NCBI GenBank assembly: GCA_965219015.1
Contig: CBDCNH010000011.1
Coordinates: 62,001-126,000, forward strand
Length of the DNA stretch: 64,000 bases
Origin: CBDCNH01 sp965219015
Lineage (GTDB): Bacteria > Pseudomonadota > Alphaproteobacteria > Rhodobacterales > Rhodobacteraceae
Direction: 5' to 3'
The translations under genes were made by a program, and so were the position numbers. Each line of letters begins with the position of its first letter. The first letter of the stretch is position 1. Positions 26,322 through 36,367 of this stretch are shown here, piece by piece. The notes below the pieces were generated by a model. That model saw only the letters and a program-made list of their open reading frames with translations, made no database searches and was not told where the DNA came from.

Positions 26322-27782
26322 ATGTCGGCCTTGTGGGTTCTCGTGATCGTTCTTCTGCTGGCGTGCCTCGGCTACGTCGCGGCGCGGCGACGGGCCATCG
26401 CCTCGGCCGACGGGGACGTGCGCCGGTTGCATTCCTTGCCGGTCTATTACGGCACGAACGCGGTTCTCCTCACCGCCGTGCCGGCGCTTCTGGTGTTGGC
26501 GGGCTGGCTCGTTGTCCAGCCGCTCGTCGTCGAGCAGAGCGTGCACGGCCTGATCCCCGAAGCGATGATCGACGACGGCGCCAACATGAGCCTCGTGATG
26601 AGCGACGTCGCCCGCGTGGCGGACGGCCTCGACGCGCTGGTGGCTCAGGGCAAGCTGACGCGCACGGACGCCGGCCGGCTCCGGACCGACTTCACCCCGA
26701 TCAGGGACCGGCTCGCGAGCGTCGGCGTCGCGGTCGGCGACGAGGTGAACCCCGACGTGCTGCGCGCCGCGCAGGCGACGCGCAGCCTCAACCGCTGGGG
26801 CGCGATCCTGCGCGCGGTGGTGGTGCTGGCGCTCGCCGCCGCGGGGCTCGCCACCGCATGGCTCCGCACCGACCGCGACTTCCGCGCCCGCAACACCGTC
26901 GAGCTTGCGATCAAGTCGCTCCTGATCCTCGCGTCCTCCATCGCGATCCTCACGACGCTCGGCATCGTGCTCTCCATGCTCTTCGAGACGCTGAGCTTCT
27001 TCCAGCAGTACAGCGTCACGCGCTTCCTCTTCGGCACGACCTGGTCGCCGAACTTCCGCGGCAACTCGGACCTCGGCATCCTGCCGCTCCTCTGGGGCAC
27101 GCTCTACATCAGCTTCATCGCGCTGGCGGTCTCGGTCCCGATCGGGCTCTTCGCCGCCATCTACATGTCGGAATACGCCACGCCCCGGATCCGGTCGGTC
27201 GCGAAGCCCGCCATCGAGATCCTCGCGGGCATCCCCACCATCGTCTACGGCCTCTTCGCGCTCATCACCGTGGGCCCGCTGCTCCGGGACTACTTCGCGC
27301 AGCCGATGGGGCTCGGGCAGTCGGGCGCGTCGGTGATGACCGCGGGGCTCGTGATGGGGATCATGCTCATCCCGTTCGTATCGTCGCTGTCGGACGACAT
27401 CATCAGCGCGGTGCCGCAGTCGATGCGCGACGGCTCGCTCGGGCTCGGCGCCACGCGATCGGAGACGATCCGGCAGGTGGTGATCCCCGCGGCCCTGCCG
27501 GGCATCGTCGGCGCGATCCTCCTCGCCGCGAGCCGCGCCATCGGCGAGACCATGATCGTGGTGCTGGGGGCAGGGGCCGCGGCGCGGCTCTCGCTCAACC
27601 CCTTCGAGGCGATGACCACCGTGACCGTCAAGATCGTGAGCCAGCTCACCGGCGACACCGACTTCGCCGCGCCCGAGACGCTCGTCGCCTTCGCGCTCGG
27701 CCTCACGCTCTTCGTCATCACGCTGGGGCTCAACGTGATCGCGCTCTTCATCGTGCGCCGCTACCGGGAGCAGTACGAATGA
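26322..27782 (+). CDS. pstC: Phosphate ABC transporter permease PstC
   Basis: A 486-residue permease. Residues 1-190 form the long N-terminal extension typical of alphaproteobacterial PstC (two helices plus a soluble segment). The permease core carries LLWGTLYISFIALAVSVPIG, YMSEYATPRIRS, EILAGIPTIVYGLFAL and the coupling loop DGSLGLGATRSETIRQVVIP. ATG 26322 is chosen since CGGAG lies just upstream; GTG 26316 is two codons earlier. Overlaps pstA by four bases. Confidence 0.95.
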   Translation: MSALWVLVIVLLLACLGYVAARRRAIASADGDVRRLHSLPVYYGTNAVLLTAVPALLVLAGWLVVQPLVVEQSVHGLIPEAMIDDGANMSLVMSDVARVADGLDALVAQGKLTRTDAGRLRTDFTPIRDRLASVGVAVGDEVNPDVLRAAQATRSLNRWGAILRAVVVLALAAAGLATAWLRTDRDFRARNTVELAIKSLLILASSIAILTTLGIVLSMLFETLSFFQQYSVTRFLFGTTWSPNFRGNSDLGILPLLWGTLYISFIALAVSVPIGLFAAIYMSEYATPRIRSVAKPAIEILAGIPTIVYGLFALITVGPLLRDYFAQPMGLGQSGASVMTAGLVMGIMLIPFVSSLSDDIISAVPQSMRDGSLGLGATRSETIRQVVIPAALPGIVGAILLAASRAIGETMIVVLGAGAAARLSLNPFEAMTTVTVKIVSQLTGDTDFAAPETLVAFALGLTLFVITLGLNVIALFIVRRYREQYE

Positions 27783-29131
27783 CCGACGCCACCGCGGCGG
27801 CAGCGCGCGCCACCCATATCCACGGCTCGCTCCTCACCCAAGGCAGGCGCACCCGGTCCCGCAACGCCGCCGAGAAGCGCTTCGAGATCTACGGCATGAT
27901 CGCCGTGGGCATCGGCGTGCTGGCGCTCATAGCCCTCCTCGCGTCGATCCTCGTGAGCGGGCTCTCGGCGTTCCGCCAGACCTACATCTCGCTCGAGGTG
28001 GCGCTGCCCGCCAAGACGCTCGACCCCAAGGGCAGCGGCCTCGTCGAGGACATCGCCAAGGTGCCGACGTTCAGCTACACGCCGCTCATCGCCGGTGCGC
28101 TCGCTGGCAAGATGGAGGCCGACGGCATCGCCATCGAGGGCCTCTCGCAGCGCGACGCGGGCGCCATCATCTCGAAGGACGCCACGGCGCAGCTGCGCGA
28201 CTACGTGCTCGCGCATCCCGACGTGATCGGCCAGACGATCCGCTTCGACCTTCTCGCCAACGGGCGCATCGACGGCTACATGAAGGGCCGCGTCACGAAG
28301 CAGAGCGCGCAGCTCGACAGCAACGTGAGCCCCGCGCAGCTCGAGCTCGCCGACGCGCTCGAGGCCGACGGCTCGCTCGTGAAGCGCTTCAATTGGGCGT
28401 TCGTCACCGCGCCCGACGCCTCCGACCAGCGCCCCGAGGTGGCGGGGCTCGGCGTCGCGATCCTGGGCTCGCTCTACATGATGCTGATCGTCCTCGTCCT
28501 CGCGCTGCCGATCGGCGTCGCGGCCTCGATCTATCTCGAGGAGTTCGCGCCGAAGAACCGATGGACGGACCTCATCGAGGTGAACATCTCGAACCTCGCG
28601 GCGGTGCCCTCGATCGTGTTCGGCATCCTCGGGCTCGCGATCTTCATCAACTTCGCCGGGCTGCCGCAGTCCGCCCCCATCGTCGGCGGGCTGGTGCTCA
28701 CGCTGATGACGCTGCCCACCATCATCATCTCGACCCGCGCGAGCCTGAAGTCCGTGCCGCCCTCGATCCGCGACGCGGCGCTCGGCATCGGTGCCTCGAA
28801 GATGCAGTCCGTGTTCCACCACGTCCTGCCGCTCGCGGCGCCCGGCATCCTCACCGGCACCATCATCGGGCTCGCCCAGGCCTTGGGCGAGACGGCGCCG
28901 CTCCTCCTCATCGGCATGGTCGCCTTCGTGCGCGACTTCCCGGGCGCGCCGCCCGAGGGGTTCTTCGACCCCGCCTCGGCGCTCCCGGTGCAGATCTACA
29001 ACTGGACGCAGCGCTCCGATCCTGCCTTTGTCGAACGCGCCTCGGGAGCGATCATCGTCCTCTTGGCATTTCTTCTCGTCATGAACGCCGTCGCGATCCT
29101 GCTGCGCCGCCGTTTCGAACGCCGCTGGTAG
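27779..29131 (+). CDS. pstA: Phosphate ABC transporter permease PstA
   Basis: A 450-residue permease with an extended N-terminal part (helix at about 40-60, then ~180 residues likely periplasmic) before the core: ALPIGVAASIYLEEFAPKNR, NISNLAAVPSIVFGILGLAI, TRASLKSVPPSIRDAALGIGASKM and GLAQALGETAPLLLIG. Both PstA and PstC are the long alphaproteobacterial type. ATG overlaps the pstC stop; 14 bases separate it from pstB. Confidence 0.95.
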   Translation: MTDATAAAARATHIHGSLLTQGRRTRSRNAAEKRFEIYGMIAVGIGVLALIALLASILVSGLSAFRQTYISLEVALPAKTLDPKGSGLVEDIAKVPTFSYTPLIAGALAGKMEADGIAIEGLSQRDAGAIISKDATAQLRDYVLAHPDVIGQTIRFDLLANGRIDGYMKGRVTKQSAQLDSNVSPAQLELADALEADGSLVKRFNWAFVTAPDASDQRPEVAGLGVAILGSLYMMLIVLVLALPIGVAASIYLEEFAPKNRWTDLIEVNISNLAAVPSIVFGILGLAIFINFAGLPQSAPIVGGLVLTLMTLPTIIISTRASLKSVPPSIRDAALGIGASKMQSVFHHVLPLAAPGILTGTIIGLAQALGETAPLLLIGMVAFVRDFPGAPPEGFFDPASALPVQIYNWTQRSDPAFVERASGAIIVLLAFLLVMNAVAILLRRRFERRW

Positions 29132-29145
29132 GGAAGGGCTCCGCG

Positions 29146-29943
29146 ATGAACGACATGCGACTGGCCGACCGGATCGCCGATACCGACACGATCAAGATCC
29201 GCGCGCGGGGCGTGCAGGTGTTCTACGGCACCACGCATGCGATCAAGGACGTGAACGTGGACATCGAGGACAAGACCGTCACCGCGTTCATCGGCCCGTC
29301 GGGCTGCGGCAAGTCCACGTTTCTGCGCTGCCTCAACCGGATGAACGACACCATCGACGTGGCGCGCGTCGAGGGCGACATCCGCATCGACGGCGAGGAC
29401 ATCTACGACCGCCACGTCGATCCGGTGCAGCTGCGCGCCAAGGTCGGCATGGTGTTCCAGAAGCCCAATCCGTTCCCGAAGTCGATCTACGACAACGTGG
29501 CCTACGGGCCCCGCATCCACGGTCTCTCGCGCTCGAAGGCGGACCTCGACGAGATCGTCGAGCGCTCGCTGAAACGCGCCGCAATCTGGAACGAGGTCAA
29601 GGACCGGCTCGGCGCGCCCGGCACCGGCCTCTCGGGCGGCCAGCAGCAGCGCCTGTGCATCGCGCGCGCCGTCGCGACCGAGCCCGAGGTGCTGCTGATG
29701 GACGAGCCCTGCTCGGCGCTCGACCCCATCGCCACGGCGCAGGTCGAGGAGCTGATCGACGAGCTGCGCTCGCAGTATTCCGTCGTCATCGTGACGCACT
29801 CGATGCAGCAGGCCGCGCGGGTCAGCCAGAAGACCGCGTTCTTCCACCTCGGCAACCTCGTCGAGTTCGGCGAGACCGGCCAGATCTTCACCCAGCCCTC
29901 CGATCCCCGGACGGAGAGCTACATTTCGGGACGCATCGGATGA
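29146..29943 (+). CDS. pstB: Phosphate ABC transporter ATPase PstB
   Basis: A 265-residue ATPase: Walker A GPSGCGKSTFLR (about 49-60), RAKVGMVFQKPNPFPKSIYD (the PstB-specific Q-loop), signature LSGGQQQRLCIARA, Walker B VLLMDEPCSALDPIAT and ends with RTESYISGRIG. These identify PstB specifically rather than a generic ABC ATPase. The stop overlaps phoU by four bases. Confidence 0.97.
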   Translation: MNDMRLADRIADTDTIKIRARGVQVFYGTTHAIKDVNVDIEDKTVTAFIGPSGCGKSTFLRCLNRMNDTIDVARVEGDIRIDGEDIYDRHVDPVQLRAKVGMVFQKPNPFPKSIYDNVAYGPRIHGLSRSKADLDEIVERSLKRAAIWNEVKDRLGAPGTGLSGGQQQRLCIARAVATEPEVLLMDEPCSALDPIATAQVEELIDELRSQYSVVIVTHSMQQAARVSQKTAFFHLGNLVEFGETGQIFTQPSDPRTESYISGRIG

Positions 29944-30674
29944 GCGACCGCAGGATGCAGGACGACAAGCACATCGCGTCGGCGTTCGACCGCGACCTCG
30001 AGGCGGTGCAGGCGAACATCATGAAGATGGGCGGGCTCGTCGAGGCCGCGATCATGAACGCGGCCGTCTCGCTCGAGACGCGCGACGAGGAGCTGGCCGA
30101 GCAGGTCCGCCGCAACGACCGCCGCATCGACGAGATCGAGGATCTGGTCAACGCCGAGGCCGCGCGCGTCATCGCCATCCGCGCGCCGACCGCCACGGAC
30201 CTCAGGACCGTGCTCTCGGTCATCAAGATCTCCTCCAACCTCGAGCGGGTCGGGGACTACGCCAAGAACATCGGCAAGCGCACCAGCGTGCTCGTGCAGA
30301 TGCCGCCGGTGGGCGCGTCGGCGAGCGCGCTCAGGCGGATGGCGAAGGCGGTCGAGCTGATGCTGAAGGACGTGCTCGACGCCTACATCCAGCGCGACGC
30401 CGAGCTCGCGGTCAGCGTGCGGCTGCGCGACGAGGAGGTGGACCAGATGTACAACGCGCTCTTCCGCGAGTTCCTCACCCACATGCTCGAGGATCCGCGC
30501 AACATCACCGCCTGCATGCACCTCCACTTCATCGCCAAGAACATCGAGCGGATGGGCGATCACGTCACCTCCATCGCCGAGCAGGTGATCTACCTCGTCA
30601 CCGGCCGGCTTCCCGACGACGTGCGCCCCAAGGGCGACAACACCTCGTTCGTGCATCCCGACCAGATCGCCTGA
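29940..30674 (+). CDS. phoU: Phosphate transport regulator PhoU
   Basis: A 244-residue all-helical protein made of two PhoU repeats. Each repeat has the metal-binding pattern: ISSNLERVGDYAKNIGKR in the first and IAKNIERMGDHVTSIAEQV in the second. PhoU links the Pst transporter state to PhoR, keeping the regulon off when phosphate is ample. It overlaps pstB and is 5 bases from phoB, so all belong to one transcript. Confidence 0.96.
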   Translation: MSDRRMQDDKHIASAFDRDLEAVQANIMKMGGLVEAAIMNAAVSLETRDEELAEQVRRNDRRIDEIEDLVNAEAARVIAIRAPTATDLRTVLSVIKISSNLERVGDYAKNIGKRTSVLVQMPPVGASASALRRMAKAVELMLKDVLDAYIQRDAELAVSVRLRDEEVDQMYNALFREFLTHMLEDPRNITACMHLHFIAKNIERMGDHVTSIAEQVIYLVTGRLPDDVRPKGDNTSFVHPDQIA

Positions 30675-30679
30675 CGCCG

Positions 30680-31366
30680 ATGTCCGAGCAGCCGATGGTG
30701 CTCATCGTCGAGGACGAGCCGTCGCAGCGCGAGGTGCTGGCCTACAACCTCGAGGCCGAGGGGTTTCGCGTCGCGCGCGCGGAGAACGGCGAGGAGGCGC
30801 TCCTCATCGTCGACGAGGATACACCCGACATCATCGTGCTCGACTGGATGCTGCCCAACGTCTCGGGCATCGAGGTCTGCCGCCAGCTCAAGACCCGCAG
30901 CGGCACGCGCGCGGTGCCGATCATCATGCTCTCGGCGCGTTCCGAGGAGGTCGACCGCGTGCGCGGCCTCGAGACCGGCGCCGACGACTACGTGGTCAAG
31001 CCCTACAGCATCGTCGAGCTGATGGCCCGCGTGCGCGCGCAGCTCCGCCGGTCGCGGCCGTCCTCGGTCGGCGCCACGCTGGAGTTCGCCGACATCCGCC
31101 TCGACTCCGAGAGCCACAAGGTGTTCCGCGGCGCGGAGCTGCTGAAGCTCGGACCGACCGAGTTCCGGCTGCTCGCGACCTTTATGGAGAAGCCCGGCCG
31201 GGTCTGGAGCCGCGAGCAGCTCCTCGATCGTGTCTGGGGCCGCGACATCTACGTCGACACCCGCACCGTCGACGTCCACATCGGCCGCCTTCGGAAGGCG
31301 CTCTGCCTTCACGGCGGCGACGACCCGGTCCGTACCGTCCGCGGCGCGGGCTACGCGCTCGGGTGA
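30680..31366 (+). CDS. phoB: Phosphate regulon response regulator PhoB
   Basis: A 228-residue OmpR-type regulator. The receiver domain has acidic E11-D12, phosphoacceptor D55 in IIVLDWMLPNVSG, and TGADDYVVKPYSIVEL. The winged-helix effector contains GPTEFRLLATFMEKPGRVWSREQLLDRVWGRD split over two strands and TVDVHIGRLRKAL. It is the last gene of the block, whereas in enterobacteria phoB precedes phoR. It would bind the three-repeat Pho box in front of pstS. Confidence 0.96.
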   Translation: MSEQPMVLIVEDEPSQREVLAYNLEAEGFRVARAENGEEALLIVDEDTPDIIVLDWMLPNVSGIEVCRQLKTRSGTRAVPIIMLSARSEEVDRVRGLETGADDYVVKPYSIVELMARVRAQLRRSRPSSVGATLEFADIRLDSESHKVFRGAELLKLGPTEFRLLATFMEKPGRVWSREQLLDRVWGRDIYVDTRTVDVHIGRLRKALCLHGGDDPVRTVRGAGYALG

Positions 31367-31408
31367 GGGGTGGCCGGCGGAAAGCAGGCCGGTTGAGCGG
31401 ACATCCAA

Positions 31409-31436
31409 ATATCTGATAAGCAGAATTATGTTACCT
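31409..31436 (+). other. dif-like 28-mer (XerC/XerD site candidate)
   Basis: ATATCTGATAA, a 6-base spacer GCAGAA, then TTATGTTACCT. The right arm differs from the general XerD arm TTATGTTAAAT at two bases and the inner ATAA/TTAT symmetry fits, but the left arm matches XerC arms poorly. It is AT-rich in a GC-rich context and overlaps the end of the TetR gene. Low confidence. Confidence 0.25.
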
Positions 31437-32055
31437 AAGGACCGCTCGAAGGCCATGCGGCCATGACGCCGTCGACCACTGCCAAGAGACGGCTGCGTGG
31501 CGCGCCGTCACGGGCCAGCGTCGAGAGCCCCTGCAGCACCGCCATCACCATCGCCGCCAGCACTTGCGGATCGGTCGTCTCGCGCACTTCGCCGGCGCGG
31601 ATCGCCGTGGCGATGCGCGCCGCCAGCCGGCGCTCGATGTCCCGGCGGATGGCCGCCAGCGCCTCCTGCACGCTCGCAGACGCCGGCGAGCCGCTCACGG
31701 CCGCGGTTGCCAGGAGGCATCCCGGCGGCGTGTCGGTGCCCGTGAACACGATCGCGGAGTTCACCAGCAACGCCTCGGCGGCGTCCCGCGCCGTGCTCGC
31801 GGCGTCGATCAGCAGATGCGCCGACACGGGATCGCCGACATAGCGGTCGACCGCGGCGAGAAAGAGTCTGCGCTTGTCGCCGAACGCGGCGTAGAGGCTC
31901 GGCGCGGTGATGCCCATCGCCGCGGTCAGGTCGCTGACCGCCGTTCCTTCATAGCCGTGGCGCCAGAACCGCAGCATCGCCGCCTCGAGCGCTGCGTCGC
32001 GGTCGAACGACAGTGGCCGGCCGGGCTTCCGTCGAAGGTGAGCATCCATTTCCAT
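31435..32055 (-). CDS. TetR-family transcriptional regulator
   Basis: A 206-residue repressor. The N-terminal DNA-binding part reads GRPLSFDRDAALEAAMLRFW, GYEGTAVSDLTAAMGITAPS and LYAAFGDKRRLFLAAVDRY, a standard TetR helix-turn-helix. The C-terminal ligand part includes TPPGCLLATAAVSGSPAS, as in the TetR_C_16-like/AefR group. It is divergent from the aldo-keto reductase gene, with repeated sequence in between, so it probably represses both. Start ATG 32055; ATG 32049 is possible. Confidence 0.9.
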   Translation of the reverse strand: MEMDAHLRRKPGRPLSFDRDAALEAAMLRFWRHGYEGTAVSDLTAAMGITAPSLYAAFGDKRRLFLAAVDRYVGDPVSAHLLIDAASTARDAAEALLVNSAIVFTGTDTPPGCLLATAAVSGSPASASVQEALAAIRRDIERRLAARIATAIRAGEVRETTDPQVLAAMVMAVLQGLSTLARDGAPRSRLLAVVDGVMAAWPSSGP

Positions 32056-32120
32056 AGCAAGCGTTATTATATGTTTGACGCGCCGACACAAGCGCGCTAG
32101 CTGTTCCATATCAATCGTTA
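32050..32120. promoter_or_regulatory. Duplicated 17-bp operator candidate between tetR and the aldo-keto reductase
   Basis: TTCCATAGCAAGCGTTA (32050-32066) and TTCCATATCAATCGTTA (32104-32120) are direct repeats with two mismatches, 54 bases apart start to start. The first covers the tetR start codon and the second ends 8 bases before the reductase ATG. AT-rich sequence between them (TTATTATATG) fits a divergent promoter. Binding by the adjacent TetR protein is inferred. Confidence 0.7.
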
Positions 32121-32128
32121 GGAAATCC

Positions 32129-33208
<1,080 letters not shown>

Positions 33209-33249
33209 CCCAGGTTTCCCTCGCGGCCGATCTCGGGCATAGAGCGGCC

Positions 33250-33909
33250 ATGCCGCGTCCCATCCGCATCGCCGCCTCGGTCCTCGCGGGAGACTTCGCC
33301 GCCCTCGGCGATGCGTGCGAAGCGGTGGAGGCGGCGGGCGCCGACTGGGTGCATCTCGACGTGATGGACGGCCATTTCGTGCCGCAGGTGAGCTTCGGCG
33401 CCGGCATGTGCGCCGCGCTGCGCCCGCACATCCGCGGCGTGATGGACGTCCACCTGATGATCTCGCCAGTCGACGCGCTTCTCGCGGGCTTTCTCGACGC
33501 CGGCGCCGACCGCATCACCGCGCATGTCGAGGCGGGCCCGCACATCCACCGCACGCTGCAGGCGATCCGTGCCGCGGGCCGCCTCGCGGGTGTCGCGATC
33601 AACCCCGGAACGCCGGCGGAGGCCCTGGCCCCCCTCCTCGATGCCGCCGATCTCGTGCTCGTGATGACCGTCAACCCCGGCTTCGGCGGCCAGCGCTTCA
33701 TCGACGCGACGCTCGGCAAGATCGCGGCCGTCCGCGCGATGATCGGTGACCGGCCCGTCGCGCTTGAGGTCGACGGCGGCATCGCCGCGGACACCGCCCC
33801 CCGCGTCATCGCGGCCGGCGCCGATACGCTGGTCGCGGGATCGTCGGTCTTCGCGGGCGGCCCGGAGCGCTACGCCGCGAACATCGGGGCTTTGCGGCCA
33901 GCGGGTTGA
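33250..33909 (+). CDS. rpe: Ribulose-phosphate 3-epimerase
   Basis: A 219-residue TIM-barrel enzyme interconverting ribulose 5-phosphate and xylulose 5-phosphate in the pentose phosphate and Calvin pathways. Conserved: IAASVLAGDFAALGD, WVHLDVMDGHFVPQVSFG, DVHLMISPVDALL, TVNPGFGGQRFID and EVDGGIAADTAPRVIAAGAD. Metal-binding His and Asp residues are in place. Short 41-bp gap after the reductase. Confidence 0.96.
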   Translation: MPRPIRIAASVLAGDFAALGDACEAVEAAGADWVHLDVMDGHFVPQVSFGAGMCAALRPHIRGVMDVHLMISPVDALLAGFLDAGADRITAHVEAGPHIHRTLQAIRAAGRLAGVAINPGTPAEALAPLLDAADLVLVMTVNPGFGGQRFIDATLGKIAAVRAMIGDRPVALEVDGGIAADTAPRVIAAGADTLVAGSSVFAGGPERYAANIGALRPAG

Positions 33910-33914
33910 GGGCC

Positions 33915-33939
33915 GAAGCTCATGCGCCGCGTGAGCTTC
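33915..33939. terminator. Bidirectional hairpin between convergent genes
   Basis: GAAGCTCA (33915-33922) and TGAGCTTC (33932-33939) form a perfect 8-bp stem with a 9-base loop between rpe and the convergent oxidase gene, overlapping the latter's stop. There is no T-tract, so termination efficiency is doubtful. The 13-mer CGAAGCTCATGCG recurs at 40834-40846, also 3' of a convergent gene pair. Confidence 0.45.
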
Positions 33940-35104
33940 AGACCACCGCCCGCTCGAGGAACGGCACCCCCGCCAGCACCCGCTCCATTCCCAGGGGCGT
34001 GAGATCGAGCGTCTGGTAGCGCCCGCTGAGGATGACCTCCGCGAGCCCCCTGCCCGCCGCCGGCGCCTGCTGCAGCCCGTGGCCGGAAAATCCGTTGATG
34101 AGCCAGAGCCCCGGCACCCGCGGATGCGCCCCGATGATCGCGTTCTGGTCCAGGCGGTTGTACTCGTAGTGCCCGGCCCAGGCGCGCAGCACCTTCGCCG
34201 CGTCGAACCCCGGAACGCGCGCGTAGAGGCGCGGCCAGACGACGTCCTCGAAGGCCCGCAGATCCGGCTCGAAGTCGTCGGGGTCCGCGGGGCCGTCTGC
34301 CTCGGGCACGGCGGCGGCGATCCAGGCGTGGCCTTCGGGCCGCATGTAGAACCCGGTGTGATCGACCAGCAAGGGCGCCCCCGGATGCCGGGCGCCGGGT
34401 GCGTCGACGACGAATACCGTGCGCTTCCGGGGCTCTACGGGATAGTCCTCACCCAGCATGCGAAGCACCTCCGCCGCGCGCGGCCCGGCCGCGTTGACCA
34501 CCGCGCCCGCCGCGAGCCGGCTCCCGTCGGCGAGCGTCACGCCCGTCACCCTGTCGCCGGCGCGCAGGAGCCCGGTCGCCCGTCCCCGTACGAACGCGGC
34601 GCCCTGCGCCCGCGCCGCCTGCCGGAGCCCGCCGAGGAGCCCCATGTTGTCGAACCAGCCCTCGTCGCGCGGCCCGAACGCGCCGAGCACGACCCCCGCG
34701 AGGTCGAGCCACGGGAACCGCGCCGCGATCTCTCCCGGCGCCAGGAGCTCCGTTCCCGCGCCATGCGCGCGTTGCAGCGCCGCGTTGACCCGCATCGCCG
34801 CCGCCCCGACGTCCGTGCCGGCGAGGAACAGGTAGCCGTTCTCGCGCAGCCCGAGGGTCATCCCCGGCTGGCCGACCTCATCGGCGAAGCGGCGAAGGAA
34901 TCCGATCCCGAAGCGCGACATCTCGATGTTGACCGGGTTGGAGAACTGCTGCCGGATCGAGGCGACCGAGAGCGCCGTCGAGGCGCGCGCATGGGTCGGG
35001 TCCATCTCGACCACCGTCACCGCCGTCGCAGGCCGCAGCCGCGTCAGCCAGTACGCGACGGAGACCCCCATCACGCCGCCGCCGATCACCGCCACGTCCG
35101 TCAT
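33938..35104 (-). CDS. DAO-type FAD-dependent oxidoreductase
   Basis: A 388-residue flavoprotein. The FAD-binding N-terminus is DVAVIGGGVMGVSVAYWL; further motifs are TALSVASIRQQFSNPVN, AGAVVNAAGPRAAEVLRMLG and the C-terminal LWLINGFSGHGLQQAPAAGR, which resembles FOXRED1/sarcosine oxidase beta-like and glycine oxidase-like proteins. Such enzymes oxidise secondary or D-amino acids; the substrate is unknown here. ATG 35104 follows a GGGAGA ribosome site and starts at the Rossmann fold. Confidence 0.9.
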   Translation of the reverse strand: MTDVAVIGGGVMGVSVAYWLTRLRPATAVTVVEMDPTHARASTALSVASIRQQFSNPVNIEMSRFGIGFLRRFADEVGQPGMTLGLRENGYLFLAGTDVGAAAMRVNAALQRAHGAGTELLAPGEIAARFPWLDLAGVVLGAFGPRDEGWFDNMGLLGGLRQAARAQGAAFVRGRATGLLRAGDRVTGVTLADGSRLAAGAVVNAAGPRAAEVLRMLGEDYPVEPRKRTVFVVDAPGARHPGAPLLVDHTGFYMRPEGHAWIAAAVPEADGPADPDDFEPDLRAFEDVVWPRLYARVPGFDAAKVLRAWAGHYEYNRLDQNAIIGAHPRVPGLWLINGFSGHGLQQAPAAGRGLAEVILSGRYQTLDLTPLGMERVLAGVPFLERAVV

Positions 35105-35283
35105 GTCGCGCGTCTCCCGACCCTTCCGGGGGAAAGCATATCTCGACACGCGCGCCGTTCGGAGGCAGAATCACACTGGGGACCGACCGACTCACTGCCG
35201 CTTGCCGGCGCCGGGCGATGCCGTCCGCGCGCACCTGCAGGCGAGCTGCGTCCCGGGGCCATCATGGCCAGCGAAGGCGCGTC

Positions 35284-36027
35284 ATGCTGCAGCACATCGA
35301 GCGGATCTTCGAGGCCCGCAGCATCGAGGCGCTGTGGTCGCTGCATCTTGCCCGGATGGCGGAGTTCGGCTTCGACCGACTGCTTTACGGATACACGCGC
35401 TTCCGCACCGCCGCGTCGTTCGGCGACCTCAACGATGCGCTGCTGCTCTCCAACCATGCGCCGCAGTACCTCGACACCTTCATCTCGAAGGGGATGTTCC
35501 AGCACGCGCCGATGGTCCGCTGGGCCGCCGAGAACGTCGGCGCCTGCAGCTGGAGCTGGATCGAGGCGCATGCGCCGGGGTTCACCGAAACCGAGCGCCG
35601 CATCGTCGCGTTCAACCTCTCGCACGGGGTGCGCGCCGGCTATTCGATCAGCTTCAAGGACGTTTCGGCCCGCTTCAAGGGCGCCATCGGCCTTGCGGCG
35701 CCCCGGTCGGTCAGCCAGGCGGAGGTCGATGCCATCTGGGAGCGGAACGGCCGCGAGATCCTCGCCATCAACAACATCACGCACCTCAGGATCACCAGCC
35801 TTCCCAACACGAGCACGCGCCGAAGCCTCACGCCGCGGCAGCGCGAGGTGCTCGAATGGGTGGGCGACGGCAAATCGCTGCAGGATATTGCGACGATCAT
35901 GGGGCTCACCGTCGCCACCGTCGACAAGCACCTCAAGCTCGCCCGCGAGGCGCTCAACGTCGGGACGACGACGCAGGCGGTCCTGAAGGCGTCGTTCCAG
36001 AATCGCATCTTCACGCTCGACGCCTGA
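35284..36027 (+). CDS. LuxR-family regulator with autoinducer-binding domain
   Basis: A 247-residue protein. Residues ~10-165 resemble an autoinducer-binding domain (FGFDRLLYGYTRFRT, WIEAHAPGFTETERRI, SHGVRAGYSISFKDVSAR). The C-terminal LuxR helix-turn-helix is LTPRQREVLEWVGDGKSLQDI with TVATVDKHLKLAREAL. No luxI-type synthase is in the window, so it is a solo as far as visible. Its target and signal are unknown. Confidence 0.88.
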   Translation: MLQHIERIFEARSIEALWSLHLARMAEFGFDRLLYGYTRFRTAASFGDLNDALLLSNHAPQYLDTFISKGMFQHAPMVRWAAENVGACSWSWIEAHAPGFTETERRIVAFNLSHGVRAGYSISFKDVSARFKGAIGLAAPRSVSQAEVDAIWERNGREILAINNITHLRITSLPNTSTRRSLTPRQREVLEWVGDGKSLQDIATIMGLTVATVDKHLKLAREALNVGTTTQAVLKASFQNRIFTLDA

Positions 36028-36367
36028 AAGGTAAGGATTTCCCTACTTCCCGCGGCGGGCGACCGGGTGCAAGGTCGGCGCAGTTGATTGGACGGTTGCG
36101 TATTTCGCCTGAGATAAGCGGTCGCGGCGCCCGGTTCATCCGGACGCGCGGCCTGGCCGGGACACCGGTCTGTCGGTCGATCGGACCCTTCAGGGTTCGG
36201 CCGGCCGGACCCTGACGCGCCGTGCCCCGTCCCCGGACATGGCGCGGAGACGGTGCCGCGGTTTTCCCCGGCCAGCGGCACCGTCTCCGGGGGCTTTCCC
36301 TATCGGACAGGCGGTTGCCCGGCGATCCTCATGCCCTGCACGAAGTCCGCCTCGCAAGCGCCTGAAA
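36028..36367. other. 340-bp intergenic region with a 14-bp inverted repeat
   Basis: No gene is seen between luxR and tsf, whose 3' ends converge here. GGAGACGGTGCCGC (36246-36259) and GCGGCACCGTCTCC (36275-36288) are a perfect inverted repeat with a 15-base loop. It probably acts as a shared 3' hairpin for tsf (minus) and luxR (plus). A run GGGGGCTTTCCC follows on the plus side, without a real T-tract. Confidence 0.6.
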
